Shown here one piece after another: positions 9,474-19,600 of a stretch of 64,000 nucleotides of DNA (position 1 is the stretch's first letter; each line of letters begins with the position of its first letter). The DNA is taken from positions 35,311 through 99,310 of the forward strand of contig CALIZH010000382.1 of NCBI GenBank assembly GCA_938028585.1, written 5' to 3'. The position numbers and the translations under genes are program-made. Below the pieces are notes generated by a model that saw only the letters and a list, made by a program, of their open reading frames with translations, searched no databases and was not told where the DNA came from. Source of the DNA: an uncultured Actinomyces sp. (GTDB taxonomy: Bacteria; Actinomycetota; Actinomycetes; Actinomycetales; Actinomycetaceae).

Positions 9474-9536
9474 AGAGCGTTGCACGGGAGGGACCCGTGT
9501 ATATGAGAGGGCTGATTAACCCTCGACTGACGCTCT
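9474..9536 (+). ncRNA. structured leader RNA, predicted three-way junction
   Basis: AGAGCGT (9474-9480) pairs with ACGCTCT (9530-9536) and encloses two hairpins: CACGGG/CCCGTG (9483-9488/9494-9499, loop AGGGA) and GAGGG/CCCTC (9507-9511/9520-9524, 8-nt loop). All three helices are perfect Watson-Crick. The fold lies between the promoter and the SD (AAGGAG) of the gene at 9568, as expected of a cis-regulatory leader. It matches no riboswitch class I know. Confidence 0.65.
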
Positions 9537-9567
9537 GCGGAGCGGGATTAGGAAGGAGAGTGGCGCA

Positions 9568-10116
9568 ATGGCTATTCTACGTGGTAAGGGTTCGATGAGT
9601 GGTGTCGAGCTGGTGGTTGTCGAATACCCCAACGCACACTCAAAGGCTGGCGATCGTTTCTTCCTGGATGCACAGGTGCGTCCTGTTGAGGGTGTTGCAC
9701 CCCAGCAAGTTCCTCACCTGGTGTCGAAGAAGCGTGAATTGGATGGTCGAACGGTGTATGATCACCAGGCCGGTTACAGTGTGTCTCAGCGAGATGCTAT
9801 TGTTGCTGCGGCTGGCGATAACTTCGTTCAGATGCCTGAGCGTGACGGTCATCCGGGACCTCGCGTTTACGCGGTGAAGGCAGACGTGATGCCTGCATCC
9901 GGTAAGCAGACTGGTCTTGTTATCAACACGAAGACTCTTGAGCCTTCGGAGTTGGCGATCGACGATAAGATCTTCGATGAGCTGCGTGCAGCTTCGAAGG
10001 CAGCTAAGGAAGCTAATGAAGCTCGCAAGGCTGCTCAGAAGGATGCCGAAGCCGAGGTTAGCGCCGAGGCACAGGTCGAAGAGGTCGAGATCGAGAACGA
10101 CGAACCGGAGTTCTGA
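9568..10116 (+). CDS. small acidic-tailed protein with EPEF C-terminus, unknown function
   Basis: A 182-residue protein with a ~130-residue probably globular N-terminal part and a charged helical Ala/Glu/Lys-rich tail (~135-175) ending in ENDEPEF. The tip resembles in general style the acidic tails of single-stranded-DNA-binding proteins, but no OB-fold is evident and the tip is not the SSB consensus. It is the only gene between the three-way-junction leader and a strong terminator, so it appears independently controlled and possibly highly expressed. AAGGAG precedes the ATG by 9 nt. Function unknown. Confidence 0.7.
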   Translation: MAILRGKGSMSGVELVVVEYPNAHSKAGDRFFLDAQVRPVEGVAPQQVPHLVSKKRELDGRTVYDHQAGYSVSQRDAIVAAAGDNFVQMPERDGHPGPRVYAVKADVMPASGKQTGLVINTKTLEPSELAIDDKIFDELRAASKAAKEANEARKAAQKDAEAEVSAEAQVEEVEIENDEPEF

Positions 10117-10141
10117 TCGTTTGGTAGGTTTACACCTCCCT

Positions 10142-10180
10142 TTACCCCTGCTGGAGAAATCTGGCAGGGGTAATTTTTAT
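10142..10180 (+). terminator. strong intrinsic terminator
   Basis: TTACCCCTGC (10142-10151) pairs with GCAGGGGTAA, followed by a TTTTTAT tail. Confidence 0.9.
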
Positions 10181-10195
10181 TAGCAGCCAGATTGT

Positions 10196-10216
10196 GCTAG
10201 AATGTTGGTATACCAA
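10196..10216 (+). promoter_or_regulatory. extended -10 promoter with perfect TTGGTATACCAA dyad
   Basis: TGCTAGAAT is an extended -10 at 10196-10203. The perfect palindrome TTGGTATACCAA follows at 10205-10216. It drives the intein-bearing AAA+ gene. Confidence 0.7.
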
Positions 10217-10243
10217 GTTAATCGATTGGAACGGAGAGTTAAT

Positions 10244-13200
10244 GTGTTCGACAATGATCGTCTGAATGAGGCTTATCCCATGCTGCGAGATTTTGCGTCT
10301 CGTCTGGGCAAACCCGCGCGTGAAGTTGTGGGCCGTGAAAAGGAGAAGGTCTCATTGATGAGTGCTCTGGCTCGCCCCGAGATGTGTAACGCGATTCTGC
10401 TTGCCCCGCCAGGCACCGGCAAGGCTCATCCAAACGATGAGCTGATTCCGGTTGCAGATGAGCGTGGCTATGTTCGCATCGGGATGCTTAAGGTGGGGGA
10501 TCGTGTCTTTGACGAACACGGAGATCCTGTCACTGTCACAGGCGTGTTCCCACAGGGGATGTTGCGCGAGTATGTCGTTGTGGTCAGTGAGGTCAATGAT
10601 GGCTGGGCTGTGCATTGTAACGATGAGCACCTGTGGACGGTGCGCCGCGATGGTGGTCAGTGGCAAACATTAACGTTGCGCGAGATCATGGACCAAGGTC
10701 TCTATGATGCTCGTGGGGGTCTTGTGTGGGAGCTGCCTGCGTCTGGAGCACTGGTGCGACAAAGCCGTCTGCTCCCGGTTGATCCGTACGTGTGCGGAGC
10801 GTTCCTCGGCTGGGGCGTGCGCATCGACGAGCGCGGGTACGTCAGTATGCCGAACGAGGCCCCTGATGAGGTGTTTGCTGCGATTGAAGAACGCATGGGA
10901 TGGACACGTCAGAAGGAGACGTCTCGGTCGATCTTTATCCACGAGGGAACGGGTAAGCGCGTCGAAGGTTCACAGGTGATGACGCATCCGGCATTCACGA
11001 GCTTGATCGTTAAAGGTGAGAAGGAGCGTCGCATTCCTCGTCCGTACATGACGGGTAGCATTCACGATCGACAAGAGATGGCCCGTGCGTTGCGTGAGAG
11101 TGTGTCGTATCGAGTGACTCATACGTCTAAGGGATCAGCTCTGAGTGCATTAGAAGCCTTGGTATCTGACCCGTGGGCTGTCGATCATGACCTAGCAGAG
11201 CTGGAGCGATCCTTTGAGACAAGCGGAGAAATGATCTCGTTCGCGTCCGACATTGGTCGCGATGTCGAGATGACGTGCATCATGGTGGACTCGGATACCC
11301 ACTTGTACCAGGTGGGCCGGGGTCACGTGGTTACGCACAACACTGTGCTCGTGCAGTCGTGTATGGAAGATGATCCGGCTCGTATTTACCTTGAAGTCGA
11401 TATGGCGAAGATGATCTCTGACCTGTCGAACCCAGAGGAAATGGCAGCACGTCTCAAGGCATTGTTCGATGAGGCAGAAGCGTTCTCTAAGGCCGAGGGT
11501 CGGGAAGTCGTGCTGTTTATCGATGAGTTCCACCAGGTGGTCCAGCTTTCCGCTGCCGCCGTGGAAGCACTCAAGCCTTTGCTCGCGGCTTCTGGATCGC
11601 GTGGGATCAAGGTTATTGCAGCAACGACCTATGACGAGTTCGATGCTCATATTGCCTCGAACCTGCCTCTGGTTGAACGCCTGGCGCGTATCAACATCCC
11701 TCAGACGAATCGAAGGGTGACCATTGAGATTCTCAAGGCCATGGCACAAAAGTATGGCGTGGACCAGGGCATGATCAGTGAGTCGCTCTACGAGCAGATC
11801 TTTGACTACACGAATCGCTACGTGCCTGCCTCCGTGCAGCCACGTAAGTCGATCCGTGTGCTCGATGCCATGGTGGGTCGCCACAGGTACCTGGGCGAGC
11901 CTATGGACAAGAAGCTGCTCGCAACAGTGTTGAAAGTCGAGTTCGGTGTCGAAGTTGAGATTAACGTCGATGCCACGGCCATTAAAGCCGAGCTGGACAA
12001 GCGCGTCTTTAGCCAAGACTTTGCCACGACGTCGATTGCACGGCGTTTGCAGCTGTGCGTGGCCGGGTTGAATGACCCGGATAAGCCCCAAGCATCGCTG
12101 TTGTTCACTGGGGCGACTGGTGTCGGGAAGCTGGTCACCGATTCGACTCGTGTACCGGTCTTTTCTGAGGACGGTTCTGTGGCGTGGAAACGTCACGGTG
12201 ATTTAGTTCCTGGCGATCGCGTGTTTGCTCGCGATGGCTCACCGGAAGAGGTTATTGCTGTGTTCCCTCAAGGGAAGCAGGACATCTATCGTGTTCATAC
12301 GTGGGATGGTCGTCACCTTGATGTTGGCGGACCTCATCTGTGGGGTGTGTATACGGCTAAGATGCGCTCGAATAAACACAAGGGTAAAGACGTTCAGCCC
12401 CGCGTTATGACGACATTGGAAATGTTGGAAGCTGGTGTTGTGCGCACCTACTCTCATCAGAGTAAAACGATGGAGCACGTGAAGTTTTTTATTCCGATGA
12501 ATGATGCCGTGCAGCGGCCTGAAGCTGTTTTGCCGGTAGACCCGTATGTGGTCGGAGTGTTCATCGGGAATGGGGGTTTGACTCAAAACCCGTTGACGCT
12601 ATCCTCGGATGATGCTGCTGTTGTACGTCGTGTTAGTGAGACTCTTGGCTATAAGTTTAAGAAAGCGAGTGCGCATAATTACAATTGGGTTTTCAAGACT
12701 GGCGAGAAGTTCGGTAAGAATGACAAGTTAGTCCAGACGGCAGATTTGTTCATAGAACTTCCTGAATTGGTAGGGGTGTACTCTGCGGAGCGTCGTATTC
12801 CGCGACAGTATATGACGGCTTCTATCGAACAGCGTTGGGAGTTGGTACGCGGGCTTTTTGATACTGATGGGTCGATCACCAATTCTACTGATCGATACAA
12901 TATTTCGTATTCGACATTTTCTCAGGGTTTGGCTGAGGATGTGCGCGAGTTGTTGTTCTCGCTTGGTGTATCCAACACCGTAAAGGTATTTACTCGAACC
13001 AGAGACGATGGTCGTGTGTTAGTGGAATATACGGTTCGCGTTAAATCAGGAAATGATGACAAGGCTCGATTCTTCTGGTTGGAACGCAAGCGTGCCATCG
13101 CTGAGGAAGCAAAGGTCGCAACCAAGGGTCGTCAGCGTGTGAAGAAGTTCGATATGATCGGTATTACCAAGATTGAGAAACTCCCGTACCAAGAGTCTGC

Positions 13201-14074
13201 TTCATGTATCTACGTCGATAACGATGAGCACCTGTACCAAGCCGGTGATTTCATCGTCACGCACAACACTGAGATCACCAAGCAGCTCGCAAAGATTCTT
13301 TTTGGTGACGACCAACGTCACCTCATCCGTTTCGACATGTCGGAATGGGGCCGAGATGACAGCGTTGATCTTTTCCGTGAAGAACTCGCTCGCCAGGTGT
13401 GGGCAACGAGCCACTGCGTGCTGCTTTTTGACGAGATCGAGAAGGCGTCACCGCTCGTTGTACGCCTGTTGCTTCAAGTGCTCGATGATGGTCGTTTGTC
13501 TGATAAAGATGGACGCCAGGTGTCGTTCCTGAACACGTACATCGTGCTGACCACAAACGCTGGCAGCGAGATCTACCGCACCATTGGTGAATACAACGCC
13601 GATGACCACGGGAGCGAAGAGACGATGCGAGACTACGAGAAGATCATCGAGACCTCGATCAAAAGTGAAGACGGTGGAAAGTTCCCACCCGAACTCTTGG
13701 GCCGTATCGATGCGATTGTCCCGTTCCAGCCTCTGTCGCGTGCCACGCTGCGTAAGATCATGACGAAGAAGCTCGCCGAAATGATCACAGACGTCAAGCG
13801 TAAGCACGGCATCCATGTCACCGTCGATGGACGTGTGTTGAACTTCCTTGTTGAAGATGAGGCGCGAAGTGACTCGGATTCTGGTGGTGCTCGTGATATG
13901 GTGCGACGAATGCAACGGTTTGTGACAACCGAGATCGCCGCGTTTATCAACGAACACCCGCATGAACGCAATATTGCCGTCAGAATTGAAGGCACATTGC
14001 GTAGTGAAGACGTGTCGATCTTGAAGTCGGATGCGCGTGTTGTGGTCCAACCTTATGATGCTGTTCTCGCGTAA
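10244..14074 (+). CDS. ClpB/ClpA-like double AAA+ ATPase interrupted by two inteins
   Basis: A 1276-residue precursor. GTG 10244 is preferred (GGAG 7 nt upstream); the in-frame ATG at 10202 overlaps the -10 box. Two inteins, residues 61-366 and 630-1008, split the two Walker A motifs exactly between Lys and Thr (PPGTGK/T and GATGVGK/T). The spliced product would be ~591 residues with two AAA+ modules. AAA1 has Walker B FIDEFH. AAA2 has LLFDEIEKASPLVVRLLLQV and an LTTNAG sensor, classic for the Clp/Hsp100 family. No N-terminal Clp repeat domain or ClpP-binding loop is visible. A paralogous intein-free protein of similar length is encoded at 42325-44163. Without splicing neither P-loop exists, so ATPase activity requires both inteins to splice. 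It may remodel transfer or replication complexes. Confidence 0.9.
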   Translation: MFDNDRLNEAYPMLRDFASRLGKPAREVVGREKEKVSLMSALARPEMCNAILLAPPGTGKAHPNDELIPVADERGYVRIGMLKVGDRVFDEHGDPVTVTGVFPQGMLREYVVVVSEVNDGWAVHCNDEHLWTVRRDGGQWQTLTLREIMDQGLYDARGGLVWELPASGALVRQSRLLPVDPYVCGAFLGWGVRIDERGYVSMPNEAPDEVFAAIEERMGWTRQKETSRSIFIHEGTGKRVEGSQVMTHPAFTSLIVKGEKERRIPRPYMTGSIHDRQEMARALRESVSYRVTHTSKGSALSALEALVSDPWAVDHDLAELERSFETSGEMISFASDIGRDVEMTCIMVDSDTHLYQVGRGHVVTHNTVLVQSCMEDDPARIYLEVDMAKMISDLSNPEEMAARLKALFDEAEAFSKAEGREVVLFIDEFHQVVQLSAAAVEALKPLLAASGSRGIKVIAATTYDEFDAHIASNLPLVERLARINIPQTNRRVTIEILKAMAQKYGVDQGMISESLYEQIFDYTNRYVPASVQPRKSIRVLDAMVGRHRYLGEPMDKKLLATVLKVEFGVEVEINVDATAIKAELDKRVFSQDFATTSIARRLQLCVAGLNDPDKPQASLLFTGATGVGKLVTDSTRVPVFSEDGSVAWKRHGDLVPGDRVFARDGSPEEVIAVFPQGKQDIYRVHTWDGRHLDVGGPHLWGVYTAKMRSNKHKGKDVQPRVMTTLEMLEAGVVRTYSHQSKTMEHVKFFIPMNDAVQRPEAVLPVDPYVVGVFIGNGGLTQNPLTLSSDDAAVVRRVSETLGYKFKKASAHNYNWVFKTGEKFGKNDKLVQTADLFIELPELVGVYSAERRIPRQYMTASIEQRWELVRGLFDTDGSITNSTDRYNISYSTFSQGLAEDVRELLFSLGVSNTVKVFTRTRDDGRVLVEYTVRVKSGNDDKARFFWLERKRAIAEEAKVATKGRQRVKKFDMIGITKIEKLPYQESASCIYVDNDEHLYQAGDFIVTHNTEITKQLAKILFGDDQRHLIRFDMSEWGRDDSVDLFREELARQVWATSHCVLLFDEIEKASPLVVRLLLQVLDDGRLSDKDGRQVSFLNTYIVLTTNAGSEIYRTIGEYNADDHGSEETMRDYEKIIETSIKSEDGGKFPPELLGRIDAIVPFQPLSRATLRKIMTKKLAEMITDVKRKHGIHVTVDGRVLNFLVEDEARSDSDSGGARDMVRRMQRFVTTEIAAFINEHPHERNIAVRIEGTLRSEDVSILKSDARVVVQPYDAVLA
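10424..11341 (+). other. intein 1, class 3 type, with degenerate LAGLIDADG endonuclease
   Basis: 306 residues inserted in the first P-loop, from Ala1 to the terminal THN, with Thr as +1 residue. Class 3 hallmarks are present: no Cys/Ser at position 1, Trp in block B (HLW), Cys in block F (CIMVD) and Thr-His-Asn in block G. The central endonuclease region has lost the usual acidic residues (FLGWGV in place of the G-D-G signature, and no recognisable second motif), so homing activity is probably dead. Confidence 0.85.
12131..13267 (+). other. intein 2, class 3 type, with LAGLIDADG homing endonuclease domain
   Basis: 379 residues inserted in the second P-loop. It starts at Leu1 (LVTDSTRV aligns with the usual CxxGDTxV block A, so Cys1 is replaced) and ends THN with +1 Thr. 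Block B has HLW and block F has CIYVD, the W-C-T set of class 3 inteins. The second endonuclease motif is intact (RGLFDTDGSI); the first reads GVFIGNGG, with Asn where the catalytic Asp is usual. Partial or altered endonuclease activity is possible. Confidence 0.85.
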
Positions 14075-14118
14075 TAGTGCGAATATGCTCGTATATCAAC
14101 ATTGGTGCATAAAATTGT

Positions 14119-14192
14119 GATATGCTGATACACGAGTGTAAACCTCGCGATGCCGGTACCATTCATTACCGTGGTGGGGTGGTGGTACCGGC
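14119..14192 (+). promoter_or_regulatory. extended -10 promoter, operator variant and leader hairpin
   Basis: TGATATGCT at 14118-14126 is an extended -10; CTGATACACGAG (14125-14136) is an operator-like dyad variant. Downstream, GCCGGTACC (14152-14160) pairs with GGTACCGGC (14184-14192) around a 23-nt loop in the 5' leader of the gene at 14227. No U-tract follows, so attenuation is uncertain. Confidence 0.6.
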
Positions 14193-14226
14193 TCCATCAC
14201 CCATTTGATCAAACGAAAGGATTTCA

Positions 14227-16503
14227 ATGTTGTTTGGCAAGAAAGACAAGGCTGCTGCCGATGGCGGTGGCGCAATTGAAGAGACTCAGGCAGTCGCTCC
14301 TGCTCAGGCACCAGCCGTTGATGCACGCGCTGCGAAGGACTCGCTCACCCTGGTTATTGATGAGACTGAACCCGGCGCTGCGCTCGATATTATTCGCCAG
14401 AACACCGAGTGGCTTCTACCAAACGGTATTGGCGTGATCCTTGCGCTCCCTGTTGATGCTTCGATCGAAGATGGCGGCATTGGGGGTCTTGGTAAGGTCT
14501 CGTCCAAGGGCAATGAGGACAAGGGATCGATCCTTCAGCGGATCGCTGACGATAAGATCCAGGTGTGTGCGACCGAAGACATGCTTCGTCACAATATCCT
14601 GGGCGTGATCCCCACTCCCGCCTCCCTTGGACCTGATGGCATGGGTGAGTACACCCTCTTTGACCGTGCGAAGTTCTTGCTCACGTCGGTGACCCCTCGC
14701 CCGGATGGAACTCTTGAAACCGTTCCTGTTCATTTCGATGAAGCAACGGGTCTCATTGAGGTTCCTGATGGAGACATCGATACTGTCACCCTGGCTCAGG
14801 CACAGGAGATTGCAGCGGGCAGCGTCACCCTGGCATCGCTCATCCCAACGCTGTGGAAGCGTCTCGGCGGAGACGGGGTTGAAGAGGAAGCTGTAGAAGA
14901 AGCGGCACCCGAAGAGGTGCATGAGGACACAGCACCGGCTGCTCCCACTCTTCCGCCTACCGCTGCTCAGAGTGAGTCTGTTGAGGCTGTTGAGAATCTG
15001 CCTCATTTCGATCCCGATGACATCCCGGATGAGCCTTTGACTGATGAGCTGCCTTCGGATGAGGGTCTGTATGACGAGGACGATGAGATGGAGAACCCCT
15101 TTGATGACATCGAAGAGACTCCCGCTCCTGCCCCGCATGTACCGACCCAGACCGAAGAGGTAGAGGTCGCTCCTGAGGTCGCTCCGGTGGACGAGCGTGT
15201 CTTTAATAAAGACGCTGTTCGCACAGCTGTTGCTCGTCGTTTCCTTGATGACAGCCTGGATTTCGCCGTTGATATGACGCCTTTCGAGACCTTGCTGGGC
15301 TACGAGGTTGATACCCCGGCTCAGTTCTCGCTCGATGGTCTTGACAGTGCTAACTGGTTGGACGGCCAGATCAAGATGCTCTCTCAGCAGGCGAACACCG
15401 TTCTTGCTGATCAGCGTCGTCGTGATATCGAGGAACTGCGTAACTTGTTCTTCTCGCTGGTGTCGCGTACGGGTGATGAGATCAGCGCTCAGATGAGCAC
15501 TGATGAAGATGCTGAGAACACGTGGGCCAAGACCATGGCTGAGGTCAATGGTAATGAGAAGAATGCTCTTGCCGATTTGAGCGAGATTTCTGAGAAGCAG
15601 AAGGCTGTGCTCGCCGATCAGTACCAACAGGAACGTGAAGCCTTTATCCAGGCTCGAATCGGAGAAGAGCGCGTGCGTTACGACGAGCGTCACAAGCCTG
15701 CTCTCATTCGCCGGATGGATGACTTGGAAGCATCGGTTCGCTCCGACATCGAGTCCGACTACGAGGCCCGCCGCTATGAGATTCTGCGTGCTCGTAAGAC
15801 CTCGGCACAGGGTGCGTTCGATGCGGCCATCACCAAGGTGATGGATCACCTCATTGAAAAGCGCGCTGAGCAGGTGCAGCGCGAGGCTGAATTGATTGAG
15901 AAGTTCCGCGTCGAGATGAGTGACTTCCTTGATGAGAATCGTAAGGAAGACATTGCTCGCACTCAGGCTCTCCAAGAGCAGCTCTCGCGTCAAAACATTG
16001 TTGAAGAAAAGAGCGCTGAGTTTGCAGCTCGTGAACAGGAGTTGCACGAGCAGATCGCACGTGAACGCGATGAGGCTCACAAGCGCGTTCTAGCGGCTCA
16101 GGACGAAGCAAACAAGGTCTTGGAACGTATGCGCCAGGAAAATGCTGCACAGCTTGCTCAGGCTCGCGCCGAGGTCGAGCGTGCGAACGAGCGCGTGAAG
16201 GAAGAAGCCGAGCGCGTGGGTGTTGTTCGTGATGAGATCGCACGTCAGTTCCAGAGCCAGGTCGAGTCGCTGCAAACCGACAAGCAGTTGCTCATGGACC
16301 AGATGGATCGCGAGAACCTTGTTGCTAAGCGTGCCAACCGTCTCTACATTGCGTTGGCTGTCTTGGTTGCTTTGGCGTTCCTCGCACTGGGCGTCATCAT
16401 TGGAATGCTCGTTCATGGCGGGGCAGGTTCGAGTGCACACGCTGCTTCGATGATGGAATGGGTGATGAACACTGCTGCTGGTGGTGGTACATTGGGTGTG
16501 TAA
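14227..16503 (+). CDS. long coiled-coil protein with C-terminal membrane anchor
   Basis: A 758-residue protein in three parts: an N-terminal domain (~35-200) with no recognised motif; an acidic Pro/Glu-rich linker (~210-325); and a long helical coiled-coil region (~380-700; EEKSAEFAAREQELHEQI and similar heptads). One membrane segment lies near residues 703-726, with a short outer tail. It could be a cytoplasm-facing scaffold at the transfer apparatus, inferred from the neighbouring coupling protein only. GAAAGGA lies 6 nt before the ATG. A strong terminator separates it from the coupling protein. Confidence 0.75.
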   Translation: MLFGKKDKAAADGGGAIEETQAVAPAQAPAVDARAAKDSLTLVIDETEPGAALDIIRQNTEWLLPNGIGVILALPVDASIEDGGIGGLGKVSSKGNEDKGSILQRIADDKIQVCATEDMLRHNILGVIPTPASLGPDGMGEYTLFDRAKFLLTSVTPRPDGTLETVPVHFDEATGLIEVPDGDIDTVTLAQAQEIAAGSVTLASLIPTLWKRLGGDGVEEEAVEEAAPEEVHEDTAPAAPTLPPTAAQSESVEAVENLPHFDPDDIPDEPLTDELPSDEGLYDEDDEMENPFDDIEETPAPAPHVPTQTEEVEVAPEVAPVDERVFNKDAVRTAVARRFLDDSLDFAVDMTPFETLLGYEVDTPAQFSLDGLDSANWLDGQIKMLSQQANTVLADQRRRDIEELRNLFFSLVSRTGDEISAQMSTDEDAENTWAKTMAEVNGNEKNALADLSEISEKQKAVLADQYQQEREAFIQARIGEERVRYDERHKPALIRRMDDLEASVRSDIESDYEARRYEILRARKTSAQGAFDAAITKVMDHLIEKRAEQVQREAELIEKFRVEMSDFLDENRKEDIARTQALQEQLSRQNIVEEKSAEFAAREQELHEQIARERDEAHKRVLAAQDEANKVLERMRQENAAQLAQARAEVERANERVKEEAERVGVVRDEIARQFQSQVESLQTDKQLLMDQMDRENLVAKRANRLYIALAVLVALAFLALGVIIGMLVHGGAGSSAHAASMMEWVMNTAAGGGTLGV

Positions 16504-16532
16504 TACACCCGTGCACCACTTGGTAGCGTAGA

Positions 16533-16576
16533 AGGGGATACGGTCTGGGAAACCTGGGCCGTATCCCCTCTTTTTG
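16533..16576 (+). terminator. strong intrinsic terminator
   Basis: AGGGGATACGG pairs with CCGTATCCCCT (11 bp), followed by CTTTTTG. Confidence 0.92.
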
Positions 16577-16601
16577 TCTTTGATACGACCTGTGTATATC
16601 T

Positions 16602-16625
16602 GATATGATTGTATTGGTGTACCAA
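16602..16625 (+). promoter_or_regulatory. extended -10 promoter with TTGGTGTACCAA dyad
   Basis: TGATATGAT (extended -10) is followed by TTGGTGTACCAA at 16614-16625. It drives the coupling-protein gene. Confidence 0.7.
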
Positions 16626-16649
16626 ACGAATTAAAAGGAAGGTGACGAT

Positions 16650-19600
16650 ATGGGTTGGCGTCGAAAAGCCAGAGGGCAGGCCCCTCGTGAAAAGGGGAGC
16701 CAAGCGTGGGCACAGCTCGGTCAACAAGACGAGCTAGACTCCTTGGCGTACCAGGATGTTCACGGGGATCAGCAGTTAGAGCGTAGTGAGATTGAAGCAA
16801 AGCTCTCTCCACGATCTCGTGAGATCGCCTCAGCAGCGGTCGGCATATTTGTCTTTATCGCCGTCTGGGTGATCATTTCGTTTGGTTCGATGGGGATTGC
16901 AGCGGTGAAAGACTCGCTGTGGCACTCGTCTGTTCCAAGCTATTCGGTTGAGAATAAAGATCTGACTAAAGCCTTGCACCGCTCTGTGATCAACGAGGTG
17001 TGTTATTCTCCAGCTTTAGCAGATGGTACGCCTGATCCATCTGATGAGACGTGCTACGAGTCAGCTAAGGACGTTCCTGAACCACAGTGGCACACAGACG
17101 CTGTGTCAGCAGAAAAGGCCGAGCGGGATGCTGGGTTGGCTGATCGGCCTGGGAGCGCTCTGGGGTGGATCTTCTCATTCGGCTGGATTAAGTTCTTTGT
17201 CTCCGCCTTCGCTGGCGGCGCAGCATGGGGAGCGCTCCGTCTGGTGCTCATGCGCAACCTCAAGGCCCAGAACCTCATGCGTGATACCACGGATATTAAC
17301 CAGTACAAGAACGACCAGCACGTGGCTTTGCCCGAAGAGGTGCGCGAGCGCTTCGACGTTGTTCCCGATGTTGGAGCACACACAGGAGTCAGTGCGACCA
17401 CGCTCATCTCACACTCGATGGTGGCGAATAAGGGTATTAAGCCGGTGGCTTTTGCCAAGCGTGCTGAGCAAGATCAGTTTGATGACGATGGTGACGTGAC
17501 TTTGTTCAAGGGCGAGGTTCTCACCGATGAACACGGAACCCCGATCACTGACATGGTTCCGATGTTTGATGAAGCCTTTGGGACGGCTCTGTGGGACGCG
17601 TCGGGTCTGCCCGATAACGATAAGTTGCGTCGGCGTTTGGATCCCAGCACTGTTCCCTACAACCCTGGGAACACGAGCCGAGACAAGCTCAAAGGCTTTG
17701 CCACGCTCGCCGATCTGGTGAATGGGGAGTGGGAGCTGCCCACGTACGAGCCTCAGCGTCCGGCTGGTGTGTATTACGTCGATACGGCCCCTGCCAATAC
17801 GATGATTCTTGCTATGACTCGTGCTGGTAAAGGTCAGACGTACATTGAGCCGATGCTTGATATCTGGATGCGTCAAAAGCGCCCGGACAACATGGTCATC
17901 AATGACCCCAAGGGCGAACTTTTGGTGAAAAATTACGTCCGCGCCACCATGCGCGGGTTCCAAGTCGTGCAGTTCAACCTCATCAATGCCATGAAAACGG
18001 ACATTTACAATCCGCTTGGAATGGCAGCGGAAGCAGCACGCGAAGGTGACCAGACCAAGTGTGCGCTCTACGTTGAAAACATTGCCGACGTGTTCTTCCC
18101 GGTGGATGGAGCAGAAGACCCGGTGTGGCCGAACGCTGCAAACAACGCATTCAAGCGTGCAGCATACGGCCTCATTGACTACTACCTGGAAGAAGAGCAT
18201 CAGCTCCGTCAATACGCGATGCGACATGGCATGGACCAGAAGGTTTTGGAACAAAAGCTCGATGCCATGTGGGGCAAGGTGACGCTCTATAACTGCTACC
18301 AGCTTTTCGTGCAGCTCACCTCTAAGAAACGTAAGTCTCCGATGACTCAGATGAACGAGCGCCTCAAAGGTGGGTACTACGACCAGATTCAGGACGAGGA
18401 CGAACGTCAGGAAGCGATCAATCACGATCAGGCACAAGCCGAGCGTATTGAGTTCTTGTGGGAAGACAAGCCTGAGCTGGACTTGCTCACCTTGTTCTTT
18501 AACGCGACCGAGGCTCTACCTCAATCGACGATGCGCACGCTCATTGCCAACGCGAACAACGCGCTTCGTGCAATGGCGGGAGCTGAGAAGATGCTCGCGT
18601 CTGTCTACGGTATCGCAATCACCGCAATGAGCTTCTTTACCGATCCGACGATCTCGACACTGACCTCTGGTACGCCCTCACAGAACACTGACTTGGGCGG
18701 GTTGTCGTTTCCTCGTCGTTTCGGTGTCCGTTTCGCACAAAACTTCACAAAGCGAGACGGACTCATCGGTGCTCAGGCGAAGTGGGATGCCTTTGATGAT
18801 CCCGAGTTGACACACAACCTCGGGAAAGACTTTGAGCACGAGGACACAGTCGTGCGAGAAGGCTGGGCGCGGTACTACTTCGATGGTAAGTTCCCTCACG
18901 ATGTCGCATACTTGCGACTGCGTTTGTTCAACCCGCATACGGGTGTGCTCTTGAAGACGTTCTACTTCCAGTTTACGAAGGGGTACCAGTTGTCCCTGAA
19001 TGGTCGTAAGTTCGTCAAAGACCCTGTGACGGGAAGCAAGATCATCCGTAACGGTGTCCTCGTGGAGATGGTGAAGGGGTCGGATGGAAAACTTGTTCCA
19101 GGCCATTTGAACTATCCCACGACTCGTCTACTTGATAAGGCCGGGAAGCCTCAGACGGTGCGAGAGAGCGTGCCTGCCATTATCTTGTCGTCGGTGCGGT
19201 ACTCGGAACAGCCCAAGGCTGTGTTCCTGGTGACGCCACCGCACTTGATGAAGTATGCGAAGCTCGTGCTGATCCTCGTGAAGCAACTTGTGGACTTGAA
19301 CTTTGATAAGTCGTATATGACCAAGTCGAGCCAGAAGCCGTTGTACAAGACGCGCTTCATGCTTGACGAGTTGGGTAACCTCCAGTCCGAAGGCCACGGT
19401 ATTGCCGGATTCGAAACCATGCTGTCGATTGGTCTGGGCCAGGAGCAGCAATTTACGTTGATTCTTCAAACGTTGCAGCAGGCTAGAGACGTCTATGGCG
19501 ATTCGGTAGATAAGATCATCCAAGGAAACGTGGCTAATATCGTGTTCTTGAAGTCCACGGACGATACGATGATTGAGACCTTGGCGAAGATGTCGGGTAC

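Noticed and set aside
9568..10116. Single-stranded-DNA-binding protein based on the acidic tip
   Set aside because: No OB-fold pattern is visible and the tip EPEF differs from the SSB consensus; kept as unknown.
14416..16080. 554-codon - strand open frame
   Set aside because: It is antisense to the coiled-coil gene, an artefact of biased codon use in that gene.
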